Shown: one piece after another, positions 50,596 through 58,801 of the stretch
How positions within the stretch are numbered: the first letter of the stretch is position 1
Layout of the letters: every line of letters starts with the position of its first letter
Assembly: GCF_002278925.1 (NCBI RefSeq)
Contig: NZ_NCJH01000014.1
Location: 41,702 to 105,701 of the forward strand
Length of the DNA stretch: 64,000 nt
Reading direction: 5' to 3'
DNA from: Polaromonas sp. 39-63-25
Lineage (GTDB): Bacteria; Pseudomonadota; Gammaproteobacteria; Burkholderiales; Burkholderiaceae_C
Notes under the pieces: model-generated
What the model was told of the DNA's origin: nothing
The model's input: the letters and a program-made list of their open reading frames with translations, nothing else
The model's database searches: none
Made by a program: the position numbers and the translations under genes

Positions 50596-51798
50596 ATGAA
50601 TCAGGCTTTTATCTGCGACGCCATCCGTACCCCTTTCGGCCGATATGGCGGCGCGCTCAGCAGCGTGCGCACCGACGACCTGGCCGCCGTGCCGCTCAAG
50701 GCGCTGATGGCGCGCAACCCCAACGTTGACTGGCTGGCCGTGACCGACGTGATTTACGGCTGCGTGAATCAGGCCGGCGAAGACAACCGCAACGTGGCCC
50801 ACATGGCCACGTTGCTGGCCGGCCTGCCGCTGGAGTTGCCGGGCGCCACCATCAACCGCCTGTGCGGTTCGGGCATGGACGCGGTGGGCACGGCGGCCCG
50901 CGCCATCAAGGCCGGTGAGGCCCGCATGATGATTGCCGGTGGCGTGGAGAGCATGAGCCGCGCGCCGTTTGTGATGGCCAAGGCCGAGAGTGCCTTCAGC
51001 CGCGCAGCGCAGATGTACGACACCACGATCGGCTGGCGCTTCGTCAACAAGCTGATGAAGGAAAAGTACGGCACGGATGCCATGCCGGAAACCGCTGAAA
51101 ACGTGGCGGCCGAGTACAAGATCAGCCGCGAAGACCAGGACAGGATGGCGCTGTCCTCCCAGCTGAAGGCGGTGGCCGCGCAGAAGTCGGGTTTCTTCGA
51201 CGCCGAGATCACGCCGGTCACCATTGCCCAGAAAAAAGGCGACCCGATCGTCGTCAGCAAGGACGAACACCCGCGTGAAACCTCGCTCGAAGCGCTGGCC
51301 AAACTCAAGGGTGCAGTGCGGCCTGACGGCAGTGTCACGGCGGGCAATGCCTCGGGCGTCAACGACGGCGCCTGCGCGCTGCTGATTGCCAACGAAGAGG
51401 CCGCGAAGCAGAACGGCCTCACGCCGCGCGCGCGCATCGTCGGCATGGCGACGGCCGGCGTGCCGCCGCGCATCATGGGCATAGGCCCGGCGCCCGCGAC
51501 CGAGAAGGTGCTGGCGCTGACCGGCCTGAGCCTGGCGCAGATGGACGTGATCGAACTCAACGAAGCCTTTGCGGCCCAGGGCTTGGCGGTGTTGCGCCTG
51601 CTGGGCCTGCAGGACGACGATGTACGCGTCAACCCGAACGGCGGCGCGATTGCGCTGGGCCACCCGTTGGGGGCCTCCGGCGCACGCCTGGTCACCACGG
51701 CGGTCAATCAGCTGCACCGCACCGGCGGCCGCTACGCGCTGTGCACCATGTGTATCGGCGTGGGCCAGGGCATTGCGCTGGTGATCGAACGCGTTTGA
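50596..51798 (+). CDS. pcaF: 3-oxoadipyl-CoA thiolase
   Basis: A 400-residue thiolase: nucleophile Cys near 90 in NRLCGSGMDA, the His in GGAIALGHPLGASGAR and the second active-site Cys in CTMCIGVGQG. It splits beta-ketoadipyl-CoA to succinyl-CoA and acetyl-CoA. The N-terminal AFICDAIRTPFGRYGG is specific for PcaF-type enzymes. Third gene of pcaIJF. Confidence 0.95.
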   Translation: MNQAFICDAIRTPFGRYGGALSSVRTDDLAAVPLKALMARNPNVDWLAVTDVIYGCVNQAGEDNRNVAHMATLLAGLPLELPGATINRLCGSGMDAVGTAARAIKAGEARMMIAGGVESMSRAPFVMAKAESAFSRAAQMYDTTIGWRFVNKLMKEKYGTDAMPETAENVAAEYKISREDQDRMALSSQLKAVAAQKSGFFDAEITPVTIAQKKGDPIVVSKDEHPRETSLEALAKLKGAVRPDGSVTAGNASGVNDGACALLIANEEAAKQNGLTPRARIVGMATAGVPPRIMGIGPAPATEKVLALTGLSLAQMDVIELNEAFAAQGLAVLRLLGLQDDDVRVNPNGGAIALGHPLGASGARLVTTAVNQLHRTGGRYALCTMCIGVGQGIALVIERV

Positions 51799-51886
51799 AC
51801 TGAACCGGGCAAGGCCCGTGGCTTGGCAATGCCGGTTCTACGGCGCCCCGGCCGCATTGCTTCTTGGGTGAGGGGAGGGCGGAGGA

Positions 51887-52531
51887 CTAATGCCCCACCT
51901 GCCACAGCGGCAGGCGCCAGTCGCGCCACAGCGCCAGCAGGCGCAGGCCGGCGGTGATGGTCACGGTGCTGACCAGCGCGACCCATTCGGGCGCGCCGAG
52001 CCCGCTCAATCCCAGGTAGACCCAGCCGCCGGCAAAGGCGCAGACCGCATACGGCCGGTGGTCGCGAAACGCGCTGGGAATTTCGTTGCAGACGATGTCG
52101 CGCAACACGCCACCGAACACGCCGGTGACGATACCCATCAACACACAGACCAGCGCCGGCATGCCGGCCCGGCTGGCCACGTCCACCCCCACTGCGGCAA
52201 ACAGGCCCAGGCCCAGCGCATCGGGGATCTGCATGACCCGCTCGGTCGGCTCGAAATGGCGCTGGCGCATGAACAGCATCGCTGCCGTGCCCAGCGCCAG
52301 AATGCCCCAGACATACTCCACATGCCGGACCCAGAAGAAGGGCCGCTGGTCCAGCAGCAGGTCGCGCAGCGTGCCGCCGCCAAAAGCAGCCACAAAAGCC
52401 ACCACAAAGACGCCCACGGCATCAAGCCGGCTGCGGGCAGCCATCATGATCCCGGAGAGGGCAAAGGCGATGGTGGCCGACAGTTCCAGCGCATGGCGCA
52501 GCCAGCTGCCCCAGGTGTTGATGTTTTCCAT
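51887..52531 (-). CDS. Trimeric intracellular cation channel family protein (UPF0126)
   Basis: A 214-residue membrane protein with about seven spans and an internal duplication, each half with the glycine-rich signature: AFGGGTLRDLLLDQRPFFW and VFGGVLRDIVCNEIPSAF. Bacterial TRIC-type homologues are homotrimeric K+/monovalent cation channels. CACAAT lies 6 nt before the ATG and no Shine-Dalgarno is seen. It is convergent with pcaF. Confidence 0.9.
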   Translation of the reverse strand: MENINTWGSWLRHALELSATIAFALSGIMMAARSRLDAVGVFVVAFVAAFGGGTLRDLLLDQRPFFWVRHVEYVWGILALGTAAMLFMRQRHFEPTERVMQIPDALGLGLFAAVGVDVASRAGMPALVCVLMGIVTGVFGGVLRDIVCNEIPSAFRDHRPYAVCAFAGGWVYLGLSGLGAPEWVALVSTVTITAGLRLLALWRDWRLPLWQVGH

Positions 52532-52674
52532 GGGGGGATTGTGCCGCGCCGGTTGCCGGCGGGGCGGGTGGCAGCCGTTTTTTCGCCCATGAAAAACTGA
52601 TTTCCGCTGGATTTTCTGGACCCCGGCAGGTGCTGCTGCACAGGGCAGCCGGGTTAAAAGAAACGAGAACAACC

Positions 52675-52803
52675 ATGGGCATGCGTATCGAATGGACCTC
52701 GGCCTGGACGCTGGGCGTTCAACGGACAGCGCCTCGGAGCCTGAAACGCGGTCGGCCGCCACGGGGCGATGGCGCGCTTTCATGGGTCGCCATTTTCGGG
52801 TAG
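52675..52803 (+). pseudogene. Possible remnant of a bacteriohemerythrin gene
   Basis: A 42-codon frame starting MGMRIEWTSAWTLGVQ. The WTxxWTLGV pattern is the start of bacteriohemerythrins (W-x5-G-V before the first iron-binding His), but the next residues are Arg/Pro-rich and no His-x3-Glu appears, so only the first dozen codons are recognisable. A small unrelated peptide or chance match is possible. Confidence 0.3.
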
Positions 52804-52845
52804 CCGTACTAGACTGGCATCCTGTGTGGACAGACCCGTGGCGTC

Positions 52846-53454
52846 ATGGAAATTTTTGTTCTGCTGCTGATGGTTGCTGCTTTCGGCGCCTGGCAGCTCA
52901 AATCGGAAAACCGGACCAGGCGTGTTGCCTTGCTGGACGGTTTTCTCGGCCGCTACCAGCTGGACAAGCGGATGGAAAACCTGATCGAAGGCTACCTCAA
53001 GGCGCTGGAGGAGAAAGACCCGGAGCGCCAGACCCGGCTCTGGGCCACGCTGGCTTTCTCCGAGGAGCAGTTGTGTGAACAGTTCCGGCGTTTTACCGCG
53101 GATTTTTCGGCGGTGGACGAAGCCGATGCCCGCGTCAGCAAGCTGCCGGCGTTTCTGCCTGAGACCGACCGATTTTTCCCCGACAACACCTTCGACATGC
53201 GGCGCATCCTGGTCGTTCATGCCGAGGGGATGGAGCGCGCGGCAAAAAATGCACAGGGCCGCGCGCCGCGTGACAAGGCCTACACCCTGTCGGCCGAGCT
53301 GTTGTTGATGCAGCACACCTGCCACTGGTATTGCCACTCCAGGGCGGTCGCCTCGGCCCGCATGCTGGCCCGGCACCAGACGCCTTACCAGCAGATGTTG
53401 GCATCCGTGGACCCGGAGACACGCCAAGCTTATCTTGCGGTGATAGGCCGGTGA
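52846..53454 (+). CDS. Protein of unknown function with N-terminal membrane anchor
   Basis: A 202-residue protein with one hydrophobic N-terminal helix (EIFVLLLMVAAFGAWQL) followed by an all-helical, charged body with paired HTCHWYCHSR near residue 156. The Cys/His cluster might bind metal or heme, but no known motif fits. It stands between a TRIC channel gene and an aromatic hydroxylase with no sign of cotranscription. Function unknown. Confidence 0.72.
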   Translation: MEIFVLLLMVAAFGAWQLKSENRTRRVALLDGFLGRYQLDKRMENLIEGYLKALEEKDPERQTRLWATLAFSEEQLCEQFRRFTADFSAVDEADARVSKLPAFLPETDRFFPDNTFDMRRILVVHAEGMERAAKNAQGRAPRDKAYTLSAELLLMQHTCHWYCHSRAVASARMLARHQTPYQQMLASVDPETRQAYLAVIGR

Positions 53455-53479
53455 ACCGGTGGCGCTGCCAAAAAGGTTC

Positions 53480-53543
53480 AGTCAAATCGAGCGCCAGCCC
53501 TTATCAGATGGGCGCAACCAGCTATCAAATCAGGAGTAGTCGA
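53480..53543. repeat. AGCTAT-family intergenic repeat
   Basis: TCGAGCGCCAGCCCTTATCA, then GATGGGCGCAACC and AGCTATCAAATCAGGAGTAG. It lies between the convergent ends of the unknown-function gene and the hydroxylase gene. Confidence 0.8.
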
Positions 53544-53548
53544 TGCTG

Positions 53549-55219
53549 TCAGAAGGTGCCGGCGGCGTGCCCGCTGGCTTGCTTCAGCACCTGCAGGGCC
53601 TGCCGGCTGTTGCTGCCGCGCCAGGCCACGATCTGGTCGGGGCGGATCAGGGCCAGCGGCGCTTCGTACAGCGCCCGCAGTGTTTCCGATACGTGCGCGA
53701 CAACCTGGAGGTCCAGGCCAAGCGCCGCCGCCGCGTCCACAAAACCGCGGGTGCCGGGCGCATCCGGCCCCAGGGCCAGCAGCGTCCATTCGAAGTTGAA
53801 ACTGTCGTACAGCGAGCGGCCGTCGGCCAGCCACGCGTGCGGCGCGCGGCCACCGGGGCTGGCGCTGGGCTGGTAGCTGCCGGCTTCGTCCGGCGGCGCT
53901 GTGCTGCCGTCTTTCACGATCAGGGGCGAGGCGTCGTAGCGCCCGCCGAAGGTCACGCCGGGAATGTTGAACTCCATGCGCACGTGCTGGTTCAGATAGC
54001 TGGAGGCGCGTTCGCGCTCGGCCCGGCCGTCGGCATCCTCTTGCTCCAGCAGCGGGGAGGCACGGAAGCTGCCGACCGAATCGGCGAAACGCCGGGCATA
54101 GGCGGTGTTGCGTTCGGCCAGCGGTTGGCGCTCCGGCCCGTAACTGTCCAGCAACTGCGGCGGTGCCTGGTCGCGCAGCACGGCGGCCAGTTTCCAGCCG
54201 AGGTTGACGGCGTCTTCCACCGCGGTGTTGTAGCCGAGGCCGCCGGTCGGCGTGAACAGGTGGGCCGCGTCGCCGCCTATGAAGACCCGGCCGCGCTGGA
54301 AGCTTTGCGCCACCAGCGAATGCCCGGCCGTCCAGGTGCCGACCGACAAGACCTCGATGGCCAGATGCATGCCCATGGCTTCATCAACAATCCGCTGTGC
54401 GTCGGCGGCGGTCCAGGCGTCGGCATCTTCACCCTCGTGCACGGCGGCGTGAAAGGCAAACTCCGACTGCCCATCCACCGAGGCCATGAAGGCGCGGCGC
54501 TGCGGGTTGACCGACACGTACATCCAGGCGCGGGCGTGCGGGAAGACGCTGTAAAAATCCGGCGCGCGCAGATACACCGCAAACATCTTGCCGCCCATGA
54601 ACTCGCGCCTGACACCGCTGGCGCCGTCCCAGGCGATGCCCAGCGTGCTGCGCACCAGGCTGCGGGGGCCGTCGGCGCCGACCAGGTACGCGGCCTGCAC
54701 GTCCAGGGACTCGCCGCCGGCGGTGGCGCGCACCTGCGCCTGCACATGGCTGCCGCGGTCCTCGAAACTTTCAAGGCCCCAGCCGTAACGCACATCGACG
54801 CCGGGCAGAGCTTCGGCGTGGCGGCGCAAGCTGGCCTCGACAAACTTCTGCGATATTCGATGCGGCAGCTCGGCCGCGCTCCAGGAGCCGCTCATGGCCT
54901 TGATGTTTTTCACCGCCTGCGCGGCGGTGGGCAGGTGCAGGCGGGCCAGCTCATGGCCGGTGTAACGCGTGAAGTAGGCAATGTCGGTCGGGTGGTCGTC
55001 CGGCAGGCCCTGGGCACGGATCTCGCCGGCAAACCCCAGGCGGCGAAAATGCTCCATGGTGCGCGCCTGCGTGGCGTTGGCCTGCGGGTTGAAGGCGGTG
55101 CCGGGTTTGGGGTCCACCAGCAGGCAGGCTATGCCGCGGCGGCCGAGCTCGTTGGCCAGCATCAGGCCGCAGGGGCCGCCGCCGGCGATCAGCACGTCGG
55201 TACGCAAAACGTTTGCCAT
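53549..55219 (-). CDS. FAD-dependent aromatic monooxygenase (MhpA/PheA-type)
   Basis: A 556-residue class A flavoprotein hydroxylase: FAD-binding GGGPCG (about 13-18), the YLVGADGPRSLVR (DG) motif near 190 and GDAAHLFTPTGGLGYNTAVED near 296 (GD motif), then a thioredoxin-like C-terminal domain typical of phenol-hydroxylase-type members. It adds one hydroxyl to a phenolic ring using NAD(P)H and O2. A divergent intradiol dioxygenase suggests a product such as hydroxyquinol. Its ATG lies 1 bp after the LysR stop, so the two are cotranscribed. Confidence 0.9.
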   Translation of the reverse strand: MANVLRTDVLIAGGGPCGLMLANELGRRGIACLLVDPKPGTAFNPQANATQARTMEHFRRLGFAGEIRAQGLPDDHPTDIAYFTRYTGHELARLHLPTAAQAVKNIKAMSGSWSAAELPHRISQKFVEASLRRHAEALPGVDVRYGWGLESFEDRGSHVQAQVRATAGGESLDVQAAYLVGADGPRSLVRSTLGIAWDGASGVRREFMGGKMFAVYLRAPDFYSVFPHARAWMYVSVNPQRRAFMASVDGQSEFAFHAAVHEGEDADAWTAADAQRIVDEAMGMHLAIEVLSVGTWTAGHSLVAQSFQRGRVFIGGDAAHLFTPTGGLGYNTAVEDAVNLGWKLAAVLRDQAPPQLLDSYGPERQPLAERNTAYARRFADSVGSFRASPLLEQEDADGRAERERASSYLNQHVRMEFNIPGVTFGGRYDASPLIVKDGSTAPPDEAGSYQPSASPGGRAPHAWLADGRSLYDSFNFEWTLLALGPDAPGTRGFVDAAAALGLDLQVVAHVSETLRALYEAPLALIRPDQIVAWRGSNSRQALQVLKQASGHAAGTF

Positions 55220-55220
55220 C

Positions 55221-56150
55221 TCAATACACCCCGAAGCGTCCGGTCCATTTGCGCTCGTAGTCCTGCTTCGCGAAATGTTCGGCCATGAAGTCGATGAAGG
55301 TGCGCACCTTGGCGGACAGGTGTTTGCGGCTGGGGTAGGCGAGGTTGATGGTCAGGTGCGGCAGGTCCCAGTCGTCGAGCACCGGCACCAGGCGGCCGGC
55401 CACGATGTCGTTGTAGACGATGTAGCTGGGCTGCACCAGGATGCCCATGCCGTCGAGCGCCGCGGTGCGCAGGATCTGACCGTCATTGGACTCCAGCAGG
55501 CCCTTGACCGTGACGGTGGTGGTTTTACCGTCGCGCGTGAAGCGCAGCTCGTTGGGGTTGTTGGCGTAGGTGTAGATCAGCAGCTTGTGTTTGTGCAGGT
55601 CTTCCAGGGTTTTCGGAAAACCGTGCTGCGCAAAATAACGCGGCGACGCCGTCAGGATGCGACGCGTTTCGGCCAGGCGCCGAATCGTGATGTTGGAGTC
55701 GGGCTCGGTCTCGCGGGTGCGGATGGCCACGTCGATGTTGTTGTCGATGATGTCCAGGTAGCGGTTGGCGGCCTCGACATGCACCGTCACGTTGGGGTAG
55801 CGCTGCGTGTACTCGCGCAGCAGCGGCGCCACGTGGTGCAGAGAAAACGACAGCGAGGCCGTGATGCGCAGCATGCCGGTCGGGTTCAGCGCGGTGGCGT
55901 TGACGGCCGACTCGGCATCCTTGAGGTCCGACAGGATGGTTTTGGCGCGGCTGAAAAACTCCTGGCCGGTGTCGGTGAGGTAGAGCCGGCGCGTGTTGCG
56001 TTCCACCAGCCGGGCGCCCAGGCGCTCTTCCAGCGCGGACAGGTGCCGGCTCGCGGCGGCATTGGACAGCTCCAGCACTTCGGCGGCACGGCCCAGACTG
56101 CCGGTTTCGGCCACCTGCACAAACAGTTCAATCTCCGTCCAGCGATCCAC
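55221..56150 (-). CDS. LysR family transcriptional regulator
   Basis: About 309 residues: N-terminal helix-turn-helix (IELFVQVAETGSLGRAAEVLELSNAAASRHLSALEERLGARL) and a LysR substrate-binding domain. I start at GTG 56150, preceded by AGGAGA at good distance; the frame is open to an ATG at 56198 that would add 16 atypical residues. It is unusual in being upstream of, and cotranscribed with, the hydroxylase while facing the dioxygenase across about 200 bp. It probably controls both and senses an aromatic inducer. Confidence 0.88.
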   Translation of the reverse strand: MDRWTEIELFVQVAETGSLGRAAEVLELSNAAASRHLSALEERLGARLVERNTRRLYLTDTGQEFFSRAKTILSDLKDAESAVNATALNPTGMLRITASLSFSLHHVAPLLREYTQRYPNVTVHVEAANRYLDIIDNNIDVAIRTRETEPDSNITIRRLAETRRILTASPRYFAQHGFPKTLEDLHKHKLLIYTYANNPNELRFTRDGKTTTVTVKGLLESNDGQILRTAALDGMGILVQPSYIVYNDIVAGRLVPVLDDWDLPHLTINLAYPSRKHLSAKVRTFIDFMAEHFAKQDYERKWTGRFGVY

Positions 56151-56352
56151 GCCATGTCTCCTGCAGTTGCCGCTTGTGTTTTTTAAAGGTCGTTGCATTG
56201 TGGCCCAGCCGCTGCTGCCGTCTTTCCGCGGTGCGGAAAAGTCATTTGCGGAGTCCGCTTTTCTCCAGGGGCGCCTTGACCTACATTTGGACCAGAGCGT
56301 TCACGAAGGAAAGTATGTATATCCATTTCCCCCTCCTTGCCCCGGCCCCGTC

Positions 56353-57183
56353 ATGCGCAACCTGAACCAGGACACCATCACCCAGGCCGTGATTGCGCGA
56401 TTCGCCGGCACGCCCGATGCGCGCCTGAAGGAACTCATGACCAGCCTGGTGCAGCACCTGCACGCATTTGCGCGCGAGGTGAAATTGACGGAAGCCGAGT
56501 GGCTCGCAGGCGTCGACTTCCTCACCGCCACCGGCCGGAAATGTGACGACAAGCGTCAGGAGTTCATTCTGCTCAGCGACACGCTGGGCCTGTCCATGCT
56601 GACCGTGGCCATGAACAACGACAAGCCGCAGGGCTGCACCGAGGCCACGGTGTTCGGCCCCTTTCATGTCGAGGGCGCGCCGCATTTCGACAACGGCGCC
56701 GATGTGGCCAACGGCGCGGTCGGTGAGCCCTGCGTGGTGCGCGGCCGGGTGCTGGGCCTGGGCGGCGAGGCGGTGGCCGGCGCCGAAATCGAGGTCTGGC
56801 AAGCCGATGCCGAGGGCCACTACGATGTGCAGTACGCCGACCTGGACAAGTTTCAGGCGCGCGGCGTGCTCAGGTCCGGTGCCGACGGCAGTTTCAACTT
56901 TAAAACCATCGTGGCCGAGCCTTACCCGATTCCCGTCGACGGCCCGGTCGGCGACATGTTGCGGGCGACAAAGTGCCACCCCTGGCGGCCAGCGCACCTG
57001 CATTTCATGATCAAGGCCCCGGCTTATGAAACGCTGGTGACCCACGTGTTTCGCAAGGGGGACCCTTACCTCGACTCCGATGCGGTGTTCGGCGTGCGCC
57101 AGTCGCTGGTGGCCGACTGGGTCAAGCAGCCCGACGGTGTGTACCGCCTTGATTTTGATTTTGTCCTCAACCCGGCCGCATGA
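56353..57183 (+). CDS. Intradiol ring-cleavage dioxygenase (hydroxyquinol/catechol 1,2-dioxygenase type)
   Basis: A 276-residue non-heme Fe(III) dioxygenase: N-terminal dimerisation helices (RNLNQDTITQAVIARF) and the catalytic barrel with Tyr ligands in EVWQADAEGHYDVQY and EPYPIPVDGP and His ligands in RPAHLHFMI. It opens a catechol or hydroxyquinol ring between the hydroxyls. A hydroxylase next door and no salicylate or catechol genes favour hydroxyquinol. No Shine-Dalgarno precedes the ATG; a 16-codon frame starting 56314 (AAGGAAAGT ATG) ends across it and may couple translation. Confidence 0.9.
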   Translation: MRNLNQDTITQAVIARFAGTPDARLKELMTSLVQHLHAFAREVKLTEAEWLAGVDFLTATGRKCDDKRQEFILLSDTLGLSMLTVAMNNDKPQGCTEATVFGPFHVEGAPHFDNGADVANGAVGEPCVVRGRVLGLGGEAVAGAEIEVWQADAEGHYDVQYADLDKFQARGVLRSGADGSFNFKTIVAEPYPIPVDGPVGDMLRATKCHPWRPAHLHFMIKAPAYETLVTHVFRKGDPYLDSDAVFGVRQSLVADWVKQPDGVYRLDFDFVLNPAA

Positions 57184-57184
57184 C

Positions 57185-57277
57185 GTGATTGACATCGTTT
57201 CACTGATCGACAAGCCCGACAGTGGCGAACTGCGCCAGCGCGTCCGGCCCGAGCACAAGGCCGGGTTGCCCGCATGA
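57185..57277 (+). pseudogene. Truncated YCII-family fragment
   Basis: From GTG 57185 the frame reads VIDIVSLIDKPDSGELRQRV then RPEHKAGLPA and stops. That is the N-terminal third of a YciI-like protein (alpha/beta ferredoxin-like, usually about 95 residues); the rest is missing. Its TGA overlaps the ATG of the next gene (ATGA), so translation through it may still serve coupling. Confidence 0.55.
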
Positions 57278-57594
57278 TCAAACACATCGTCATGTGGAAC
57301 ATCCGCGGCGACACGCCCGAGGCCAGGGCGGCGGGCATCGCCAGGCTGCAGCGCAGTTTTGAAAGCCTGCGCGGGAAAATTCCCGGCCTCGCGCACCTGG
57401 AAATCGGTGTCGATGCCAGCCAGGTCGATTACGCCTGCGACGTGGTGCTTTATTCGGAGTTCGACAGCCAGGCGGCGCTTGATGCCTATGCCGGCCACCC
57501 CGAACACCTGCGCGTGAAGGGCGAACTCGCCGGTCTGCGCAGCGCGCGCCACCAGGTCGACTACGAAAGTCCGCCCGCCACCCCGCAACAGTAG
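57274..57594 (+). CDS. Dabb (stress-responsive alpha/beta barrel) domain protein
   Basis: A 106-residue protein of the dimeric ferredoxin-like fold: starts MIKHIVMWNIRG and contains IPGLAHLEIGVDAS and YAGHPEHLRV (HPxH motif). Dabb proteins are often found in resorcinol and hydroxybenzoate clusters and may act on polyketide-like or ring-cleavage products; their reactions are mostly unknown. It is in line with the dioxygenase gene through a truncated YCII frame, so the three are one transcript. Confidence 0.87.
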   Translation: MIKHIVMWNIRGDTPEARAAGIARLQRSFESLRGKIPGLAHLEIGVDASQVDYACDVVLYSEFDSQAALDAYAGHPEHLRVKGELAGLRSARHQVDYESPPATPQQ

Positions 57595-57604
57595 GAGACC
57601 GCCC

Positions 57605-57691
57605 ATGAATGACAACATGGATGTGGACGGCGAGCTGCTGACACGCCCGGAAATCCAGAAAGCCTGTCTGGGCCTGGAGACGCACGAATGA
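57605..57691 (+). pseudogene. C-terminal remnant of an ABC-transporter ATPase
   Basis: A 28-codon frame ending GELLTRPEIQKACLGLETHE, which resembles the last residues of LivF-type ATPases (ELL...P.V..AYLG). All upstream motifs are missing. GGAG lies before its ATG, so a tiny peptide might still be made. Confidence 0.4.
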
Positions 57692-57716
57692 AATCGCCGG
57701 CCCCTGCAGTCGGGCG

Positions 57717-57775
57717 ATGCTACTGAAATAATAGCTGCTTGCGCCTGTCCCTCAAGGGCTGGAGGCCGATTCTCT
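57717..57775. repeat. AGCTAT-family intergenic repeat
   Basis: GATGCTACTGAAATAATAGC, then TGCTTGCGCCTGTCCC and GGGCTGGAGGCCGATTC, in the same direction as the copy at 13051. Confidence 0.8.
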
Positions 57776-57873
57776 GCATCAACACTGACCCGCGGCGGAT
57801 CTGCGGGCGATGCAGCCCGGTGGCGCCGTCATCCATGCAGGCCTGATAATCGGCAGCTTTCACCTGCAAACCC

Positions 57874-58629
57874 GTGACCTTTCCGCTCATCACCGACCCC
57901 TTCTTTTACGCCGTGGCGGTGCCCGCCGTGCTGTTGCTGGGGGTCAGCAAAAGCGGGTTCGGGGCGGGTTTCGGCTCGCTGGCCGTGCCCATGATGGCGC
58001 TGGCGGTGACCGTGCCGCAGGCGGCGGCCATCCTGATGCCGGTGTTGCTGCTGATGGACCTGCTCGGCATGGCGGCGTTCCGCAAGGACTTCGACCTCAA
58101 GCTGCTGAAGTTCCTGCTGCCTTGCGGCCTGGTGGGCACGCTGATCGGCGCCCTTTTGTTCAGCCTGCTCGACGGCAAGGTCGTGGCCGGCATCGTGGGT
58201 TTTTTCACCCTGCTGTTTCTGGCGCAGCGCCTGCTTTTTCCGCCCCGGCCCGACAGCCCGCCGCCGCCGAAGTGGCTGGGTGCGTTGTTGACCGCGACCT
58301 CGGGCTTCACCAGTTTTGTCGCCCATGCCGGCGGCCCGCCCATCAGTGCCTATGTCATTCCCCTGCGCCTGAGCCCGCTCAAATTCACCGCCACCCTGGC
58401 GTTTTTCTTCTTTGTGATCAACCTCTCCAAATGGATTCCCTATGCCTGGCTGGGGCTGCTCGACCTGCGCAACATGGCGACCTCGCTGGCCCTGCTGCCG
58501 CTGGCGCCCGTGGGCGTGTGGGCTGGTGTGCGCATGGCCAGGCGCATCAGCCAGCTGCTGTTTTACCGGGTGCTGTACGGCGGCATGTTCCTCACAGGCT
58601 GCAAGCTGCTCTGGGACGGTTTGCGCTGA
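57874..58629 (+). CDS. TauE/SafE family sulfite/organosulfonate exporter
   Basis: A 251-residue membrane protein with about eight spans and the duplicated family pattern (GVSKSGFGAGFGSLAVPMMA and TSGFTSFVAHAGGPPISAY). Members export sulfite, sulfoacetate or other organic anions; the substrate is not known here. Starts at GTG 57874. The location after a ring-cleavage unit might mean export of a catabolic anion, but that is inference. Confidence 0.88.
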   Translation: MTFPLITDPFFYAVAVPAVLLLGVSKSGFGAGFGSLAVPMMALAVTVPQAAAILMPVLLLMDLLGMAAFRKDFDLKLLKFLLPCGLVGTLIGALLFSLLDGKVVAGIVGFFTLLFLAQRLLFPPRPDSPPPPKWLGALLTATSGFTSFVAHAGGPPISAYVIPLRLSPLKFTATLAFFFFVINLSKWIPYAWLGLLDLRNMATSLALLPLAPVGVWAGVRMARRISQLLFYRVLYGGMFLTGCKLLWDGLR

Positions 58630-58801
58630 CGCCAGGCGACACCGCCCTGCGGGTGGCGCGCTTCGCTGGTAAAAACTTCACACGCGGGGGCGGGTGATTT
58701 TCTGTAAAAATCGCCAATATGAGAACAAAAGGTTACGTGTTACCGTTTGACACCACGTGCGTACCGGTCTGTTCTGCCCTCCGGTTTTCCAGAATGTCTT
58801 C

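Noticed and set aside
56151-56198. ATG at 56198 as start of the LysR gene
   Set aside because: The extra 16 residues do not resemble LysR N termini and there is no ribosome-binding site; GTG 56150 has AGGAGA in place.
57810-58697. A 295-codon frame overlapping the TauE/SafE gene in another phase
   Set aside because: It is a frame-shifted shadow rich in Arg/Ala/Gly; the TauE/SafE frame has clear membrane spans and family motifs.
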